Shown here piece by piece: positions 52,447 to 62,248 of a stretch of 64,000 nt of DNA. The number at the start of each line of letters is the position of its first letter. Position 1 is the first letter of the stretch. The stretch lies in contig JAFLSG010000002.1 of NCBI GenBank assembly GCA_022511065.1, positions 34,989 to 98,988 on the forward strand. The letters run 5' to 3'. Made by a program: the position numbers and the translations under genes. Origin of the DNA: Prevotella sp. Its GTDB lineage: Bacteria; Bacteroidota; Bacteroidia; Bacteroidales; Bacteroidaceae. A model generated the notes under the pieces. It was not told the DNA's origin. It ran no database searches and saw nothing but the letters and a program-made list of their open reading frames with translations.

Positions 52447-54885
52447 CTATTCGGACAATTCAATATCCACACTACCGGCTTTCAACCCTTTTGCTGTGCA
52501 GTTCAGTCGGAGAGTGCCTGCCGTATGGCCACTTTGCACAATTACCTGTGCCAGTCCGTTGAAGGCGGGGATGTGGAAGGTTTTGCAGTTGATGTCGGTT
52601 GGATGGTCAGCACTTAAGTAAGAAGGGTCGCCGTTACCAACACCGATGATGCTGCCATCACCCTCCAACTGGAATGCGAGCATCGGGCAGGCATCAGGCA
52701 CGATGCGCCCCTTTGCATCCATTATCTCGATGGTGATGACGGCCACATCACGCCCATCGGCATCAATCTGCTTTCGGTCTGTCGTCGCGCGAATGGCAGA
52801 AGCAGGCTTGGTGGTCTCCATTACCTGCGTCATGACGCGCTTTCCGTTCTTGTAACCCGTTGCCACTACCTTGCCCGGCTGATAGACGGCATTCCATTTC
52901 AGATGTCCGTTGCGGGGCATCGTCTGCTTGCCGAGTGACTTGCCGTTTACCGTCAGTTCCACTTCATCGCAATTGCTGTATGCCCAAAGTTCGATAGGCT
53001 CACCCTCATGACCTTGCAGATTCCAATGGGGGAAGATATGCAGCGTGGGGTCATCTGTCCACCATGATTTCAGATACCACGCCTCATCTTTCCAGAAACC
53101 GCAGTAGTCCATTACGCCAAACTCGGAATCCGTGGCGGGATATTTCAGCGGGTTAGGCTCTCCGCGATAGTCGAAGCCTGTCCAGAAGAAAGCACCTGCC
53201 GCCCAGTCATGCTCGGCATAGAAACGCCAACCGCGCTCTATTACATTCTCAACGCCATAACTCTCTGCGTCAAGGTTCATCGAGCGCATACGGCCTGGTG
53301 TGTCAGGAGAATTGAAATAGATGCCTCGCGTGCCGCAACCAGTAAATTCTTCCGTGCCTACAACCTTCCATTCTGGGTGCTGCCGGCGACGGTTCTCCAC
53401 ATCGTTCTGCGAAATGTAGTTATAGCCGATGATGTCGTTGCCTTTAATCAGTTCCGAACCTCCCGCATTGGCGAGGGTAGAGGGACGAGTAGGATCAAAC
53501 AGACGAGCATATTCGCGCATTGCAGCAGCGAGTCGGGTGCCTTGTATGTTGTTCTCGATGCCCCATTCCTCGTTACCGTTGCTCCAGAGGATAACTGATG
53601 GATGGTTTCTGTCGCGCTTAATCATTCGCTCCAACAGGCGTATGTGTTCCTCGTTGATGCCCGTCAGGCGGTTCTCATCGATGACGAGTATTCCCTCGCG
53701 GTCGCAGATGTCAAGCAGGACAGGGGTCATCGGATTGTGAGATGAGCGGTAGGCGTTGCAACCTATTTCCTTCAGTCGCTTGATGCGCCACGCCATCAGT
53801 GCCTCGGGTATTGCTGCACCTACTCCGGCATGGTCTTGGTGCATATTCACACCCTTTAGCTTCAGTTGTTTCCCGTTGAGCAAGAAACCTTTGTCTGCAT
53901 CAAATCGGATGTCACGGATGCCGGTGGTGGTCTCATATATGTCGGTCACGATGCCATCTACCGTCACGATAGTCTGCACCTTATATAAATAGGGGTCATT
54001 GGTGCTCCATAGATGCGGGTTGTTCAGCATCATTTGCTGATGGCATCCGGCTGTTTCCTTCGCTTTCAGTGTCAGGGAAGCCCCGTCCGTCTTGCCTATC
54101 TCGTTGCCGTCAGCATCCAACAAACGTTGGCTTACCACACACTTGCGAGCAGCCAGTGAGTTGTTGTTCACCTCGGTCTCAACATGAATGGCCGCAGAAG
54201 CGTAAGGCTCTTGTATGTCCGCATAGACGAATGTACCGAATGGAGCCACGGCTATTTCTGCGGTCTTTACCAACCAAGCATCCCGATAGATGCCTGCGCC
54301 CTCATAGAACCAACCCTCTTCCAATGAAGCATCAGCACGCACGCAAATCAGATTCTCCCCGCCATAGTTCACGTATTCCGTCACGTCATATATCTGTGAT
54401 ACATAGCCGCTTGGCTCAGTACCCATGTAGAAACCGTTGAACCATACGGTTGCATTACGGAAGATACCGTCGAAGCGCAGACTGATATGCTTCCCCAAAT
54501 CTTCCTCGCCAATGCGGATAACCTTGCGATACCACCCTACGCTCGTTTCTGGATATTTGTAGCCCACGGTCTTGTAGCCATGCGAATGACTTGCCTCGGG
54601 CGCATAAGGAAGCGTTGTCACCCAGTCGTGAGGAATCTTAACCTCTTGCCAAGCCGAGTCGTCAAACTTCTGCACATAAGGCCCCTCGTTGTGGATAGAG
54701 TTCGCCTTGGTCAGATAGTTGAAATACTCCGTACCGTTACCGAAGTCCTTTACAGGATCCGCGGCATTACCGAAGGCGAATTTCCACCCCTCGTCCAAGC
54801 GGGTTGTTTCACGCAGATTCTGGGCACTTGATACAAGAACGGCCATGCAAGCCATTGCCATGATGAGTTGTCGTTTCAGGTTCAT
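52447..54885 (-). CDS. Secreted GH2 glycosidase (beta-galactosidase type)
   Basis: 812 residues with a signal peptide (AVLVSSAQ). The GH2 order is clear: sugar-binding jelly-roll about 25-215 (VGWYRKVIRI, VWFNGFYMGTEPSGY), immunoglobulin-like about 215-325, TIM barrel from about 330 (GKQLKLKGVNMHQDHAGVG), then DUF4982-like and C-terminal Ig-like domains (ELWAYSNCDEVELTVNGKSLG). Acid/base is Glu439 in WSNGNEEWG and the nucleophile is probably Glu512 in VVGTEEFTG. Both are present. It would cut beta-galactosides or similar sugars in the periplasm. It is not next to susCD genes; a TonB receptor of a different type is 112 bases upstream on the same strand. Confidence 0.93.
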   Translation of the reverse strand: MNLKRQLIMAMACMAVLVSSAQNLRETTRLDEGWKFAFGNAADPVKDFGNGTEYFNYLTKANSIHNEGPYVQKFDDSAWQEVKIPHDWVTTLPYAPEASHSHGYKTVGYKYPETSVGWYRKVIRIGEEDLGKHISLRFDGIFRNATVWFNGFYMGTEPSGYVSQIYDVTEYVNYGGENLICVRADASLEEGWFYEGAGIYRDAWLVKTAEIAVAPFGTFVYADIQEPYASAAIHVETEVNNNSLAARKCVVSQRLLDADGNEIGKTDGASLTLKAKETAGCHQQMMLNNPHLWSTNDPYLYKVQTIVTVDGIVTDIYETTTGIRDIRFDADKGFLLNGKQLKLKGVNMHQDHAGVGAAIPEALMAWRIKRLKEIGCNAYRSSHNPMTPVLLDICDREGILVIDENRLTGINEEHIRLLERMIKRDRNHPSVILWSNGNEEWGIENNIQGTRLAAAMREYARLFDPTRPSTLANAGGSELIKGNDIIGYNYISQNDVENRRRQHPEWKVVGTEEFTGCGTRGIYFNSPDTPGRMRSMNLDAESYGVENVIERGWRFYAEHDWAAGAFFWTGFDYRGEPNPLKYPATDSEFGVMDYCGFWKDEAWYLKSWWTDDPTLHIFPHWNLQGHEGEPIELWAYSNCDEVELTVNGKSLGKQTMPRNGHLKWNAVYQPGKVVATGYKNGKRVMTQVMETTKPASAIRATTDRKQIDADGRDVAVITIEIMDAKGRIVPDACPMLAFQLEGDGSIIGVGNGDPSYLSADHPTDINCKTFHIPAFNGLAQVIVQSGHTAGTLRLNCTAKGLKAGSVDIELSE

Positions 54886-54921
54886 ACAGCTTTTGATGTG
54901 ACTGTTTTGGATTTTCTGCTA

Positions 54922-54952
54922 CAAAGATACATGTATTTACGCAAACAACCAA
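54922..54952 (-). promoter_or_regulatory. Promoter of the GH2 gene
   Basis: TATCTTTG at 54922-54929 on the minus strand, with GTTG at 54949-54952 (about 20 bases away). The leader to the ATG at 54885 is about 30 bases. It means the GH2 gene can be expressed apart from the receptor gene. Confidence 0.6.
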
Positions 54953-54997
54953 CTCTATGGAGCATAAATTTCGCTTTATTGGAGCGGCTTGGCCATT

Positions 54998-57364
54998 TTA
55001 CAGACGATTCTTCTCTGCATTGCCCGCACCCGTTCCTTTGTATTTGCTTCGCGTGGTGTTGAACTTGTAGCGGAGGGTTAGCACGAACTGCCGACTATCG
55101 TATTCGCTTGATTGCGCCGTATGCATTCGCCCGGCATATAAATCGTTGGCTGACTTCACGGTATGGAAGATGTCAGTACCCTGCAATTGGATGGATAGGC
55201 AATCTTTTAGCATGGACTTGGTGAGACCGATGTTCACCGCCCCGAAGTTTCTTGTGAAACGGTTGTTTTCCTCATGACCTTTCGTCAGCATCCATCCGTC
55301 GGCAGATGCCGTCCATCCGTGCCCGCAATCGAAGATGTTGCTGAAACCGAATTGCCATACGGGCTTGTTCATCCTATAGGTGGCAATTTCCGTGTCGAGC
55401 GTCAACCATTGCTTTCTTACCGATGCACTCACTTGCGGCGACCATGCGCCAAACTTGGGGGCGGCGGCCACTTGTGCCGAAATGCTCTTCAGGGTGGGGA
55501 GGTTCGTGTAGGTGATGCGAGAGACGGCGGTACTACCTTCTTGTTGCTCTGCCCAGAAGATGATGGCATCGCGGCGGTCGGTATAGCCAACGGAGGCTTG
55601 CAGAAACTTCCATGTACCCGTAAGGGAGAGGTCGTGGATATATTCGTGTTTCAGAAAGGGATTACCTGACTGCATCAGGAAACGGTTGCCATAGAGCACG
55701 TTATTGCTCAGTTGCCGGTAAGAGGGGCGGCGAGTTCTGGCGGCATAGCCTGCTTGCATCTGCACCTTACCAATCTGCGTACCGAATGAGAGATTAGGAA
55801 ACAGATTGCCGAATGAGCGACTTTGAGCGTCGAGACGCATATCGTTTTCATAATAGTTGAAGTCCACCCACTCATAGCGTAGCCCTGCCGTCAAACGCCC
55901 GAAAACCAACTGACGGGCATATTCCACAAATGCTGCAGTGTGCGACTCCTTTAACTCTGTAAATGAGGTTGGTACGTATTGTTCTGGATTGATATAGTCG
56001 TCGTTACGATGGGTCTGCGTGTATTCCGCTCCTGTTGTCAGACTACCGCCGTATAGAAGATAGTCGGCGGTGAGCTTCGCGGCGAAAAGCTCGTTGTGCA
56101 TGTTGTTCTCAGAAGTGACAATACGGTCGCTGCTACTCTCGCTCTGCTCGTTGTAGTTTGAACGGTCGCTTTGGCGGTTGTATAGGTAGTCCGCATTAAA
56201 GTCTATCCCCATCTTGCCAATCTTGCCCCGATAGTAGGCATTCAAGAGATGCGAGGGGCGATGATGGCTTGTCTGACTATAATTGTTGCTCACGCGGTCG
56301 AAGTAGATTCCGTTGGCGGTGATATCGCTGGCGAGCCATGCCGTTTGATGACCGTCGGGTTGCAGGGTGAGCGTGTAGCGAAGTCCGGCGGAATTTTCGT
56401 CGCTGAATGCATAGTTCGTGCCGAAGGTGTTTTGTATCGCCTGGTTTTTGGCGTTATATCCTTGGTCGAACTTCTGCGCCCAAAGCGTATCCGTCTGCAC
56501 GGTGGTGACCGTGGGCGAGTGCGACCATGTCTGATTGAGCGTGTACTGAATAGTCCCGAACACGTCAAACCGATTGTGGCGGTAGTTCCAGTCCAATTGC
56601 TCCGTAAGGTCAGTATTCTCCGATTGATAGTAAGACGAGCGCACATCGAATCCGAAACCCTCGCCCTGCATCGCCTTGGTGCGTATCTTCACGACGGCCT
56701 TCACCGTTGCGTCATATCTTGCACCGGGGGCGGTAATAAGCTCCACGCTCTTGATGTCCTCCGATTTCAGACGGTCAAGTTCAGAAGCGTCACGCATCTG
56801 CCGCCCGTTGATATACACAAGCGGCTCACCCTTTCCGAACACCTCGAATCCTCCCTGCTTCCTGACGATGCCCGGTATTCTGCCCAACACGTCCTCCGCC
56901 GTGCCGAGCTTGCTTAGCAACGTATTCTCCACGTTGGTCGTGATTCCCTCGGCGGTCATCTTGTAGGACGGGATGGCACCCCTTACCACCACTTCGCCTA
57001 TCACTTGATTGTCGGCCTGCATCCTGATGTCGCCCATGCGCCCGCCGTGGTAGTCAATGTGCCTTGTGATATAGCCGACGCTTGATATCCTCAATATGGC
57101 ATCAGTCTCGGCATCTGGCATCGTGAAGGTGCCGTCTTCTGCGGATATGACTCCTTGAAGAAAAGACGAGTCTGCCCTCGCGAGTAGGATGATGTTGGCG
57201 AATGCCATCGGGTGGTCATCCTCGTCGATGATTCTCCCGTTGAGGGTCGTCACGTTGTCACTTTGTGCCACGGCACTCACCGTAGTGAGCCATGTTAGTG
57301 AAATAACCAGTAATCTTGTCACGCTAATCATGCTCTTTATCATGCTAAAGTTGCTTCTTATCAT
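54998..57364 (-). CDS. TonB-dependent receptor, outer-membrane beta-barrel family
   Basis: 788 residues; starts at 57364, or at 57343 (MIKSMISVTRLLVISLTWL), which gives a cleaner signal peptide. A carboxypeptidase-like domain is at about 40-120 (LNGRIIDEDDHPMAFANIILL), then a plug (about 130-235: GEVVVRGAIPSYKMTAEGITT, VYINGRQMRDASELDRLKSEDI, ELITAPGARYDATVKAVVKI) and a barrel of the OMP_b-brl_3 kind. It ends QFVLTLRYKFNTTRSKYKG, so the last aromatic strand is followed by a short basic tail of about 20 residues, unusual for barrels. The ligand is unknown; iron, cobalamin or peptide are possible. Confidence 0.9.
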   Translation of the reverse strand: MIRSNFSMIKSMISVTRLLVISLTWLTTVSAVAQSDNVTTLNGRIIDEDDHPMAFANIILLARADSSFLQGVISAEDGTFTMPDAETDAILRISSVGYITRHIDYHGGRMGDIRMQADNQVIGEVVVRGAIPSYKMTAEGITTNVENTLLSKLGTAEDVLGRIPGIVRKQGGFEVFGKGEPLVYINGRQMRDASELDRLKSEDIKSVELITAPGARYDATVKAVVKIRTKAMQGEGFGFDVRSSYYQSENTDLTEQLDWNYRHNRFDVFGTIQYTLNQTWSHSPTVTTVQTDTLWAQKFDQGYNAKNQAIQNTFGTNYAFSDENSAGLRYTLTLQPDGHQTAWLASDITANGIYFDRVSNNYSQTSHHRPSHLLNAYYRGKIGKMGIDFNADYLYNRQSDRSNYNEQSESSSDRIVTSENNMHNELFAAKLTADYLLYGGSLTTGAEYTQTHRNDDYINPEQYVPTSFTELKESHTAAFVEYARQLVFGRLTAGLRYEWVDFNYYENDMRLDAQSRSFGNLFPNLSFGTQIGKVQMQAGYAARTRRPSYRQLSNNVLYGNRFLMQSGNPFLKHEYIHDLSLTGTWKFLQASVGYTDRRDAIIFWAEQQEGSTAVSRITYTNLPTLKSISAQVAAAPKFGAWSPQVSASVRKQWLTLDTEIATYRMNKPVWQFGFSNIFDCGHGWTASADGWMLTKGHEENNRFTRNFGAVNIGLTKSMLKDCLSIQLQGTDIFHTVKSANDLYAGRMHTAQSSEYDSRQFVLTLRYKFNTTRSKYKGTGAGNAEKNRL

Positions 57365-57472
57365 ACGAATCAGATTTTATTGTTTCTATATATTTGACGC
57401 GGCGAAAATGAGAAAAGTTGCAAAGCGTGCGAAAAATACCGTTAAATTGATAGGGATTCGCCCGCTTATGCG

Positions 57473-57480
57473 TATCTTTG
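57473..57480 (+). promoter_or_regulatory. Promoter -7 element of msrA
   Basis: TATCTTTG 63 bases before the msrA ATG; TTG at 57447-57449 is a possible -33 element at slightly long spacing. Confidence 0.5.
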
Positions 57481-57542
57481 CACCAGAATAGCAAGCCTAT
57501 TCGCAATAAGACGGAGTGAATACAATAAGTTAGACAGACAAT

Positions 57543-58058
57543 ATGAGAAAAGAGATTTATTTGGCAGGCGGATGCTTCTGGGGTGCGGAGCACTATTTCA
57601 AGCAGATGGCCGGCGTGGAGCAGACGGAGGTGGGTTTTGCTAACGGGCACACGGAGAATCCTACTTATAAAGAGGTATATACGGACACGACGGGCTATGC
57701 CGAGACGGTGCGCATTGCGTATGACGACGAGGTGATAGACCTGGAGTTTCTGATAAAGATGTTTATGAAGGCGATAGACCCTACAAGCCTGAACAAGCAG
57801 GGAGAAGACGAGGGAACGCGCTATCGCACAGGCATCTACTATACCGATGATGCCGACCTGCCAACCATCGTCCGCGTATTGGAAGATGAGCAGCGGCAAT
57901 ATGCTGACCCGATTGTGGTGGAGATTGAGCCGCTGAAGAACTTTTACCCTGCCGAGGAGTATCATCAGGACTATCTTGACAAGAATCCTACGGGCTACTG
58001 CCATCTGCCTGTAGCATTGTTTGAGTTTGCGAAGAAGGCACGGAAAGGCGACTTGTAA
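57543..58058 (+). CDS. msrA: Peptide methionine-S-sulfoxide reductase MsrA
   Basis: 171 residues without signal peptide, so cytoplasmic. It reduces methionine-S-sulfoxide in proteins. The catalytic Cys11 is in the standard LAGGCFWGAEHYF; the family motifs GFANGHTENPTYKEV (usually GYaGG) and EEYHQDYLDKNPTGYC follow. The Gly-to-Ala-Asn change in GFANG is a known variant. Resolving Cys near the C-terminus is Cys156 in GYCHLP. The next gene overlaps its stop by one base. Confidence 0.96.
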   Translation: MRKEIYLAGGCFWGAEHYFKQMAGVEQTEVGFANGHTENPTYKEVYTDTTGYAETVRIAYDDEVIDLEFLIKMFMKAIDPTSLNKQGEDEGTRYRTGIYYTDDADLPTIVRVLEDEQRQYADPIVVEIEPLKNFYPAEEYHQDYLDKNPTGYCHLPVALFEFAKKARKGDL

Positions 58059-59632
58059 TGACTGACGAATATCAGATAAGAGTGTTGCCTGAGGTGGCGG
58101 CACAAGAGGATAGGCTGAGGCAGTGGATAGCCGACGAGCGGGGTATTGATGCACGGACGATATACGGTGTCAGAATCCTGAAGCGGAGCATCGATGCGCG
58201 TCATCGGCAGATATTCGTGAACCTGACGGTGAGGGTCTATATAAACGAGCAACCTACGAATGACGAATATGTGCGCACGGACTATCCAAACGTGGAGGGG
58301 CGGCCACAAGTGATTGTCGTGGGGGCAGGCCCCGGAGGCTTGTTTGCCGCGCTTCGGCTGATAGAACTCGGATTGCGCCCGATTGTGCTTGAGCGGGGTA
58401 AGAATGTGCGTGAGCGCAAGAAAGACCTGGCGAACATCACCAAGACGCAGAAAGTGGATACGGAGAGCAACTATTGTTTCGGCGAGGGTGGGGCAGGTGC
58501 CTATTCAGACGGCAAGCTCTACACGCGGAGCAAGAAGCGTGGCAACACGGAGAAGATTCTGAATGTGTTCTGTCAGCATGGAGCATCCACGGCAATCCTC
58601 GCCGATGCACATCCGCATATCGGTACGGATAGACTACCGCAGGTGATAGAAGCCATGCGGAATACGATTATCAGTTGCGGGGGCGAGGTGCATTTTCAGA
58701 CGAAGATGACGCGGCTTATAATGGAAAGCGACAAGGTGGTAGGTGTGGAGGCAATGGCTTTTGCTGATGCATCTGATAGGCAAGAACGCACATTCAGAGG
58801 TCCTGTCATCCTTGCCACAGGTCACTCTGCCCGAGATGTTTACAGATACTTGCATGAAGCAAAGGTTGAGATAGAGGCAAAGGGTATCGCCGTAGGTGTC
58901 CGATTGGAACATCCGTCTCAGTTGATAGACCAGATACAATATCACTCGAAGCAAGGCAGGGGGCGGTGGCTTCCGGCTGCTGAATACTCATTTGTTACGC
59001 AGGTAGATGGGCGTGGAGTCTATTCGTTCTGCATGTGTCCGGGTGGTTTTGTGATACCTGCGGCAACAGACAAAGAGCAGATTGTGGTGAATGGTATGAG
59101 CCCCGCAAACCGTGGCACGGCGTGGAGCAATTCAGGTATGGTGGTTGAGACGCGCCCCGAGGATATTCAAGGCGATGATGCCCTGAAGGTGATGCGGTAT
59201 CAGGAAGAGTTGGAAAGGTTGTGCTGGCAACAGGGTAATATGAAGCAGACGGCTCCTGCGCAACGGATGGCAGACTTCGTGAATAGCCGTCTGAGCTATG
59301 ACCTGCCCAAATCATCGTATGCCCCGGGACTATTGTCAAGCCCGCTCCATTTCTGGTTGCCGAAGGCGGTTACGACACGTTTGCAAGAGGGATTCAAGAC
59401 CTTCGGGCGCAACGCTCACGGATTCCTGACCAATGAGGCAGTGCTGATAGCCGTGGAGACTCGCACGAGCAGTCCTGTGCGCATCGTGAGGGATAGGGAT
59501 ACATTGCAGCACATACGCATTCAGGGATTGTTCCCCTGTGGTGAGGGGGCAGGCTATGCGGGCGGAATCGTGTCGGCTGGTGTCGATGGGGAAAGGTGTG
59601 CGGAGATGTGTGCGGCATATATGCAGGCATAG
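58058..59632 (+). CDS. FAD-dependent oxidoreductase of unknown substrate
   Basis: 524 residues. An N-terminal domain of about 90 residues (ILKRSIDARHRQIFVNLTVRV) precedes the FAD-binding motif VVGAGPGGLFAALRLIELGL (about 88-107). Further motifs: CFGEGGAGAYSDGKLYTR (about 140-157), PVILATGHSARDVYRYL, and GLFPCGEGAGYAGGIVSAGVDG near the C-terminus. This is the COG2509-type group of uncharacterised dehydrogenases, widely conserved but with unknown reaction. It starts on the last base of the msrA stop, so the two are an operon, perhaps linked to redox repair. Confidence 0.88.
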   Translation: MTDEYQIRVLPEVAAQEDRLRQWIADERGIDARTIYGVRILKRSIDARHRQIFVNLTVRVYINEQPTNDEYVRTDYPNVEGRPQVIVVGAGPGGLFAALRLIELGLRPIVLERGKNVRERKKDLANITKTQKVDTESNYCFGEGGAGAYSDGKLYTRSKKRGNTEKILNVFCQHGASTAILADAHPHIGTDRLPQVIEAMRNTIISCGGEVHFQTKMTRLIMESDKVVGVEAMAFADASDRQERTFRGPVILATGHSARDVYRYLHEAKVEIEAKGIAVGVRLEHPSQLIDQIQYHSKQGRGRWLPAAEYSFVTQVDGRGVYSFCMCPGGFVIPAATDKEQIVVNGMSPANRGTAWSNSGMVVETRPEDIQGDDALKVMRYQEELERLCWQQGNMKQTAPAQRMADFVNSRLSYDLPKSSYAPGLLSSPLHFWLPKAVTTRLQEGFKTFGRNAHGFLTNEAVLIAVETRTSSPVRIVRDRDTLQHIRIQGLFPCGEGAGYAGGIVSAGVDGERCAEMCAAYMQA

Positions 59633-59679
59633 TCGGACTTGACGGGCATCGCGTCCGTAAAGGAAAAAACAGGGAAAAG

Positions 59680-59711
59680 TTTGTGTGTATGGTGTTTTTT
59701 TAATACCTTTG
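59680..59711 (+). promoter_or_regulatory. Promoter of pheT
   Basis: TTTG at 59680-59683, spacer 20, TACCTTTG at 59704-59711: a full match to the Bacteroidetes consensus. The leader is about 40 bases to the ATG at 59757. Confidence 0.85.
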
Positions 59712-59756
59712 CACCTTGAAATTTCAAAGTCAAGTAATTACTAAAGAATCAGTGTA

Positions 59757-62219
59757 ATGAATATATCCTACAAATGGTTAAGGGAATATGTTGATTTCGA
59801 CCTGACTCCGCAGCAGGTATGCGAGGCGCTGACCTCCACAGGCTTGGAGGTTGGGGCATTGGAGGAAGTGCAGAGTATCAAGGGCGGTCTGAAGGGGCTT
59901 TACGTGGGTAAGGTGCTCACGTGCGAGATGCACCCGGACTCTGACCACCTGCACGTGACGACCGTTGATTTGGGTAAGGGCGAGCCTTCTCAGATTGTGT
60001 GCGGTGCTCCCAATGTTGCCGCAGGGCAGAAAGTGATTGTTGCCGACCTCGGGTGCGTGCTCTACGACGGCGACAAGGAATTTCAGATTAAGAAATCGAA
60101 GTTGCGCGGCGTGGAGTCGTGCGGTATGATATGCGCAGAGGATGAAATCGGCGTGGGTACGAGCCATGACGGTATCATCGTGCTGCCTGACGATGCCGTG
60201 GTGGGCACACCTGCCGCGGAGTATTACCACTTGGAGAGCGACTGGCTCATTGAGGTGGACATCACGGCCAACCGAGCCGATGCGCTGAGCCATTGGGGTG
60301 TGGCGCGCGATCTGTATGCGTGGCTGAAGCAGAATGGCTATGAGACCTCTCTGCATCGTCCCGATTGTGAAGGCTTCAAGGTGGATAACAACGACCTGCC
60401 CATCGAGGTGGTGATAGAGAATGAGGAGGCTTGCAGGCGCTATGCTTGCGTGAGCATCACGGATTGTGAAGTGAAGGAGTCGCCAGATTGGTTGAAGAAC
60501 AAGCTGACCACCGTCGGCCTGCGCCCCATCAATAACATCGTGGACATCACGAACTACATCATGCTGGCATACGGACAGCCTTTGCACACGTTTGACGCGG
60601 ATATGGTGAAGGGGCATAAGATTGTGGTGAAGACGCAGCCTGAAGGCACGAAATTCGTGACGCTCGACGGCGTGGAGCATACATTGTCCGACCGCGATCT
60701 CGCCATCTGCAATGAGGAGGATGCCATGTGCATCGCCGGTGTGTTCGGAGGCAAGGGTAGCGGAACATACGAGACGACGAAGAGCGTAGTGCTGGAGAGT
60801 GCTTACTTCCATCCTACCTGGATTCGCAAGAGTGCCCGCCGTCACGGTCTCTCCACCGATGCTTCCTTCCGTTTCGAGCGTGGTATCGACCCCAATGGCA
60901 CCGTCTATGCGCTGAAGCAGGCGGCTATCCTTTGTAAGGAGTTGGCGGGCGGTAAGGTGTCGATGGAAATCTGCGACGTATATCCCAACCCGATTCCCAA
61001 TGCGGTGGTGGATTTGAAATACGACTACGTTCACTCGCTCATCGGCAAGGAGATAGATAGTGTGACCTTGCGTTCTATCTGCCTGTCGTTGGATATGCAG
61101 ATTCTGGACGAGAACGAGCAGGGACTACGCTTGGAGATTCCCGCCTATCGCGTGGATGTTCAGCGTCCTTGCGATGTCGTGGAAGACATTCTGCGCATCT
61201 ATGGATATAATAATGTGGAGATTCCCTCGCAGCTGAAGGGGTGCCTCGTCATCAAGGGCGATGAGGATAGGAAGCAGAAGCTGGCTAATCTCGTCAGCGA
61301 GCAGTTAGTTGGCAGCGGTTTCAACGAGATTCTCAACAACTCGCTCACCAAGGGCGCATACTATGCGGAGCGCAATGCCTATCCCGAGCAGAACTCGGTG
61401 AAGATTATGAATCCGCTATCCACGGACTTGAACGTGATGCGCCAGACATTGCTGTTTGGTGGCTTGGAGAGCATACAGCACAACGTGAACCGCAAGCGCC
61501 AGAACCTGCGCTTCTTCGAGTTCGGCAACGTATATCACTTCTCTCCCGAGAAGCAGAACGATGAGAACCCGATGCAGGCCTACCGCGAGCAATACCATCT
61601 CGGACTATGGGTGACGGGCAAGCGCGTGGAAGGCTCGTGGGCGCATCAGAACGAGGATTCGTCTTTCTTCGAGCTGAGTGCATACGTGGAGAACATCCTG
61701 AAGCGCATCGGACTGAAGCCGGGCATGGTAGTGCGCAAGAAGTCGGAGAACGATATCTTCTCCAACGGACTGACCTACGAGAACCGGGGCGGCAAGACGC
61801 TGATAGAACTGGGCATCATCACGAAGAAGCTCCAGAAGCAATTCGGACTTGACAACCCCGTCTATTACGCCGAGTTGAATTGGACACAGCTGATGAAGGC
61901 GACGAAGAAGAACGAGATTCTCTATACCGAGATACCGAAGTTCCCGTCAGTAAGCCGCGACCTGGCGCTGCTGGTGGACAACGGCGTGGAGTTCGCTCAG
62001 ATTGAACAGATAGCCCGCCAGACGGAGAAGCGGCTGTTGAAGAAAGTAGAGCTGTTCGATGTCTATGAGGGCGACAAGCTGCCCGAAGGCAAGAAGAGCT
62101 ACGCCGTGAACTTCATCCTTCAGGACGAGGAGAAGACGATGGGCGACAAGCAGATAGACGCCATCATGCAGAAGCTGATTCAGAACCTGAAGAAGCAACT
62201 CAACGCGGAATTAAGATAA
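59757..62219 (+). CDS. pheT: Phenylalanine-tRNA ligase beta subunit
   Basis: 820 residues. With PheS it charges tRNA-Phe. Domains in order: EMAP/tRNA-binding about 40-155 (LTCEMHPDSDHLHVTTVDLGKGE), B3/B4 editing about 210-390 (RPINNIVDITNYIMLAYGQPLHTFD; ASFRFERGIDPNG), B5 about 405-475, the catalytic-like core about 490-700 (RRQ-NLRFFEFGNVY region), and the anticodon-binding FDX-ACB domain about 725-818 (PKFPSVSRDLALLVDN, GDKQIDAIMQKL). Standard length. PheS is not in the window, so the subunits are encoded apart, as is usual in Bacteroidales. Confidence 0.97.
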   Translation: MNISYKWLREYVDFDLTPQQVCEALTSTGLEVGALEEVQSIKGGLKGLYVGKVLTCEMHPDSDHLHVTTVDLGKGEPSQIVCGAPNVAAGQKVIVADLGCVLYDGDKEFQIKKSKLRGVESCGMICAEDEIGVGTSHDGIIVLPDDAVVGTPAAEYYHLESDWLIEVDITANRADALSHWGVARDLYAWLKQNGYETSLHRPDCEGFKVDNNDLPIEVVIENEEACRRYACVSITDCEVKESPDWLKNKLTTVGLRPINNIVDITNYIMLAYGQPLHTFDADMVKGHKIVVKTQPEGTKFVTLDGVEHTLSDRDLAICNEEDAMCIAGVFGGKGSGTYETTKSVVLESAYFHPTWIRKSARRHGLSTDASFRFERGIDPNGTVYALKQAAILCKELAGGKVSMEICDVYPNPIPNAVVDLKYDYVHSLIGKEIDSVTLRSICLSLDMQILDENEQGLRLEIPAYRVDVQRPCDVVEDILRIYGYNNVEIPSQLKGCLVIKGDEDRKQKLANLVSEQLVGSGFNEILNNSLTKGAYYAERNAYPEQNSVKIMNPLSTDLNVMRQTLLFGGLESIQHNVNRKRQNLRFFEFGNVYHFSPEKQNDENPMQAYREQYHLGLWVTGKRVEGSWAHQNEDSSFFELSAYVENILKRIGLKPGMVVRKKSENDIFSNGLTYENRGGKTLIELGIITKKLQKQFGLDNPVYYAELNWTQLMKATKKNEILYTEIPKFPSVSRDLALLVDNGVEFAQIEQIARQTEKRLLKKVELFDVYEGDKLPEGKKSYAVNFILQDEEKTMGDKQIDAIMQKLIQNLKKQLNAELR

Positions 62220-62248
62220 TCAATAAAAATATAAAATAGTAAAATCCA

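Noticed and set aside
59778..61034. A 418-codon open frame on the minus strand inside pheT
   Set aside because: It is antisense to a clear aminoacyl-tRNA synthetase gene and rich in His, Arg and Gln, as expected for a mirrored frame in GC-rich coding DNA.
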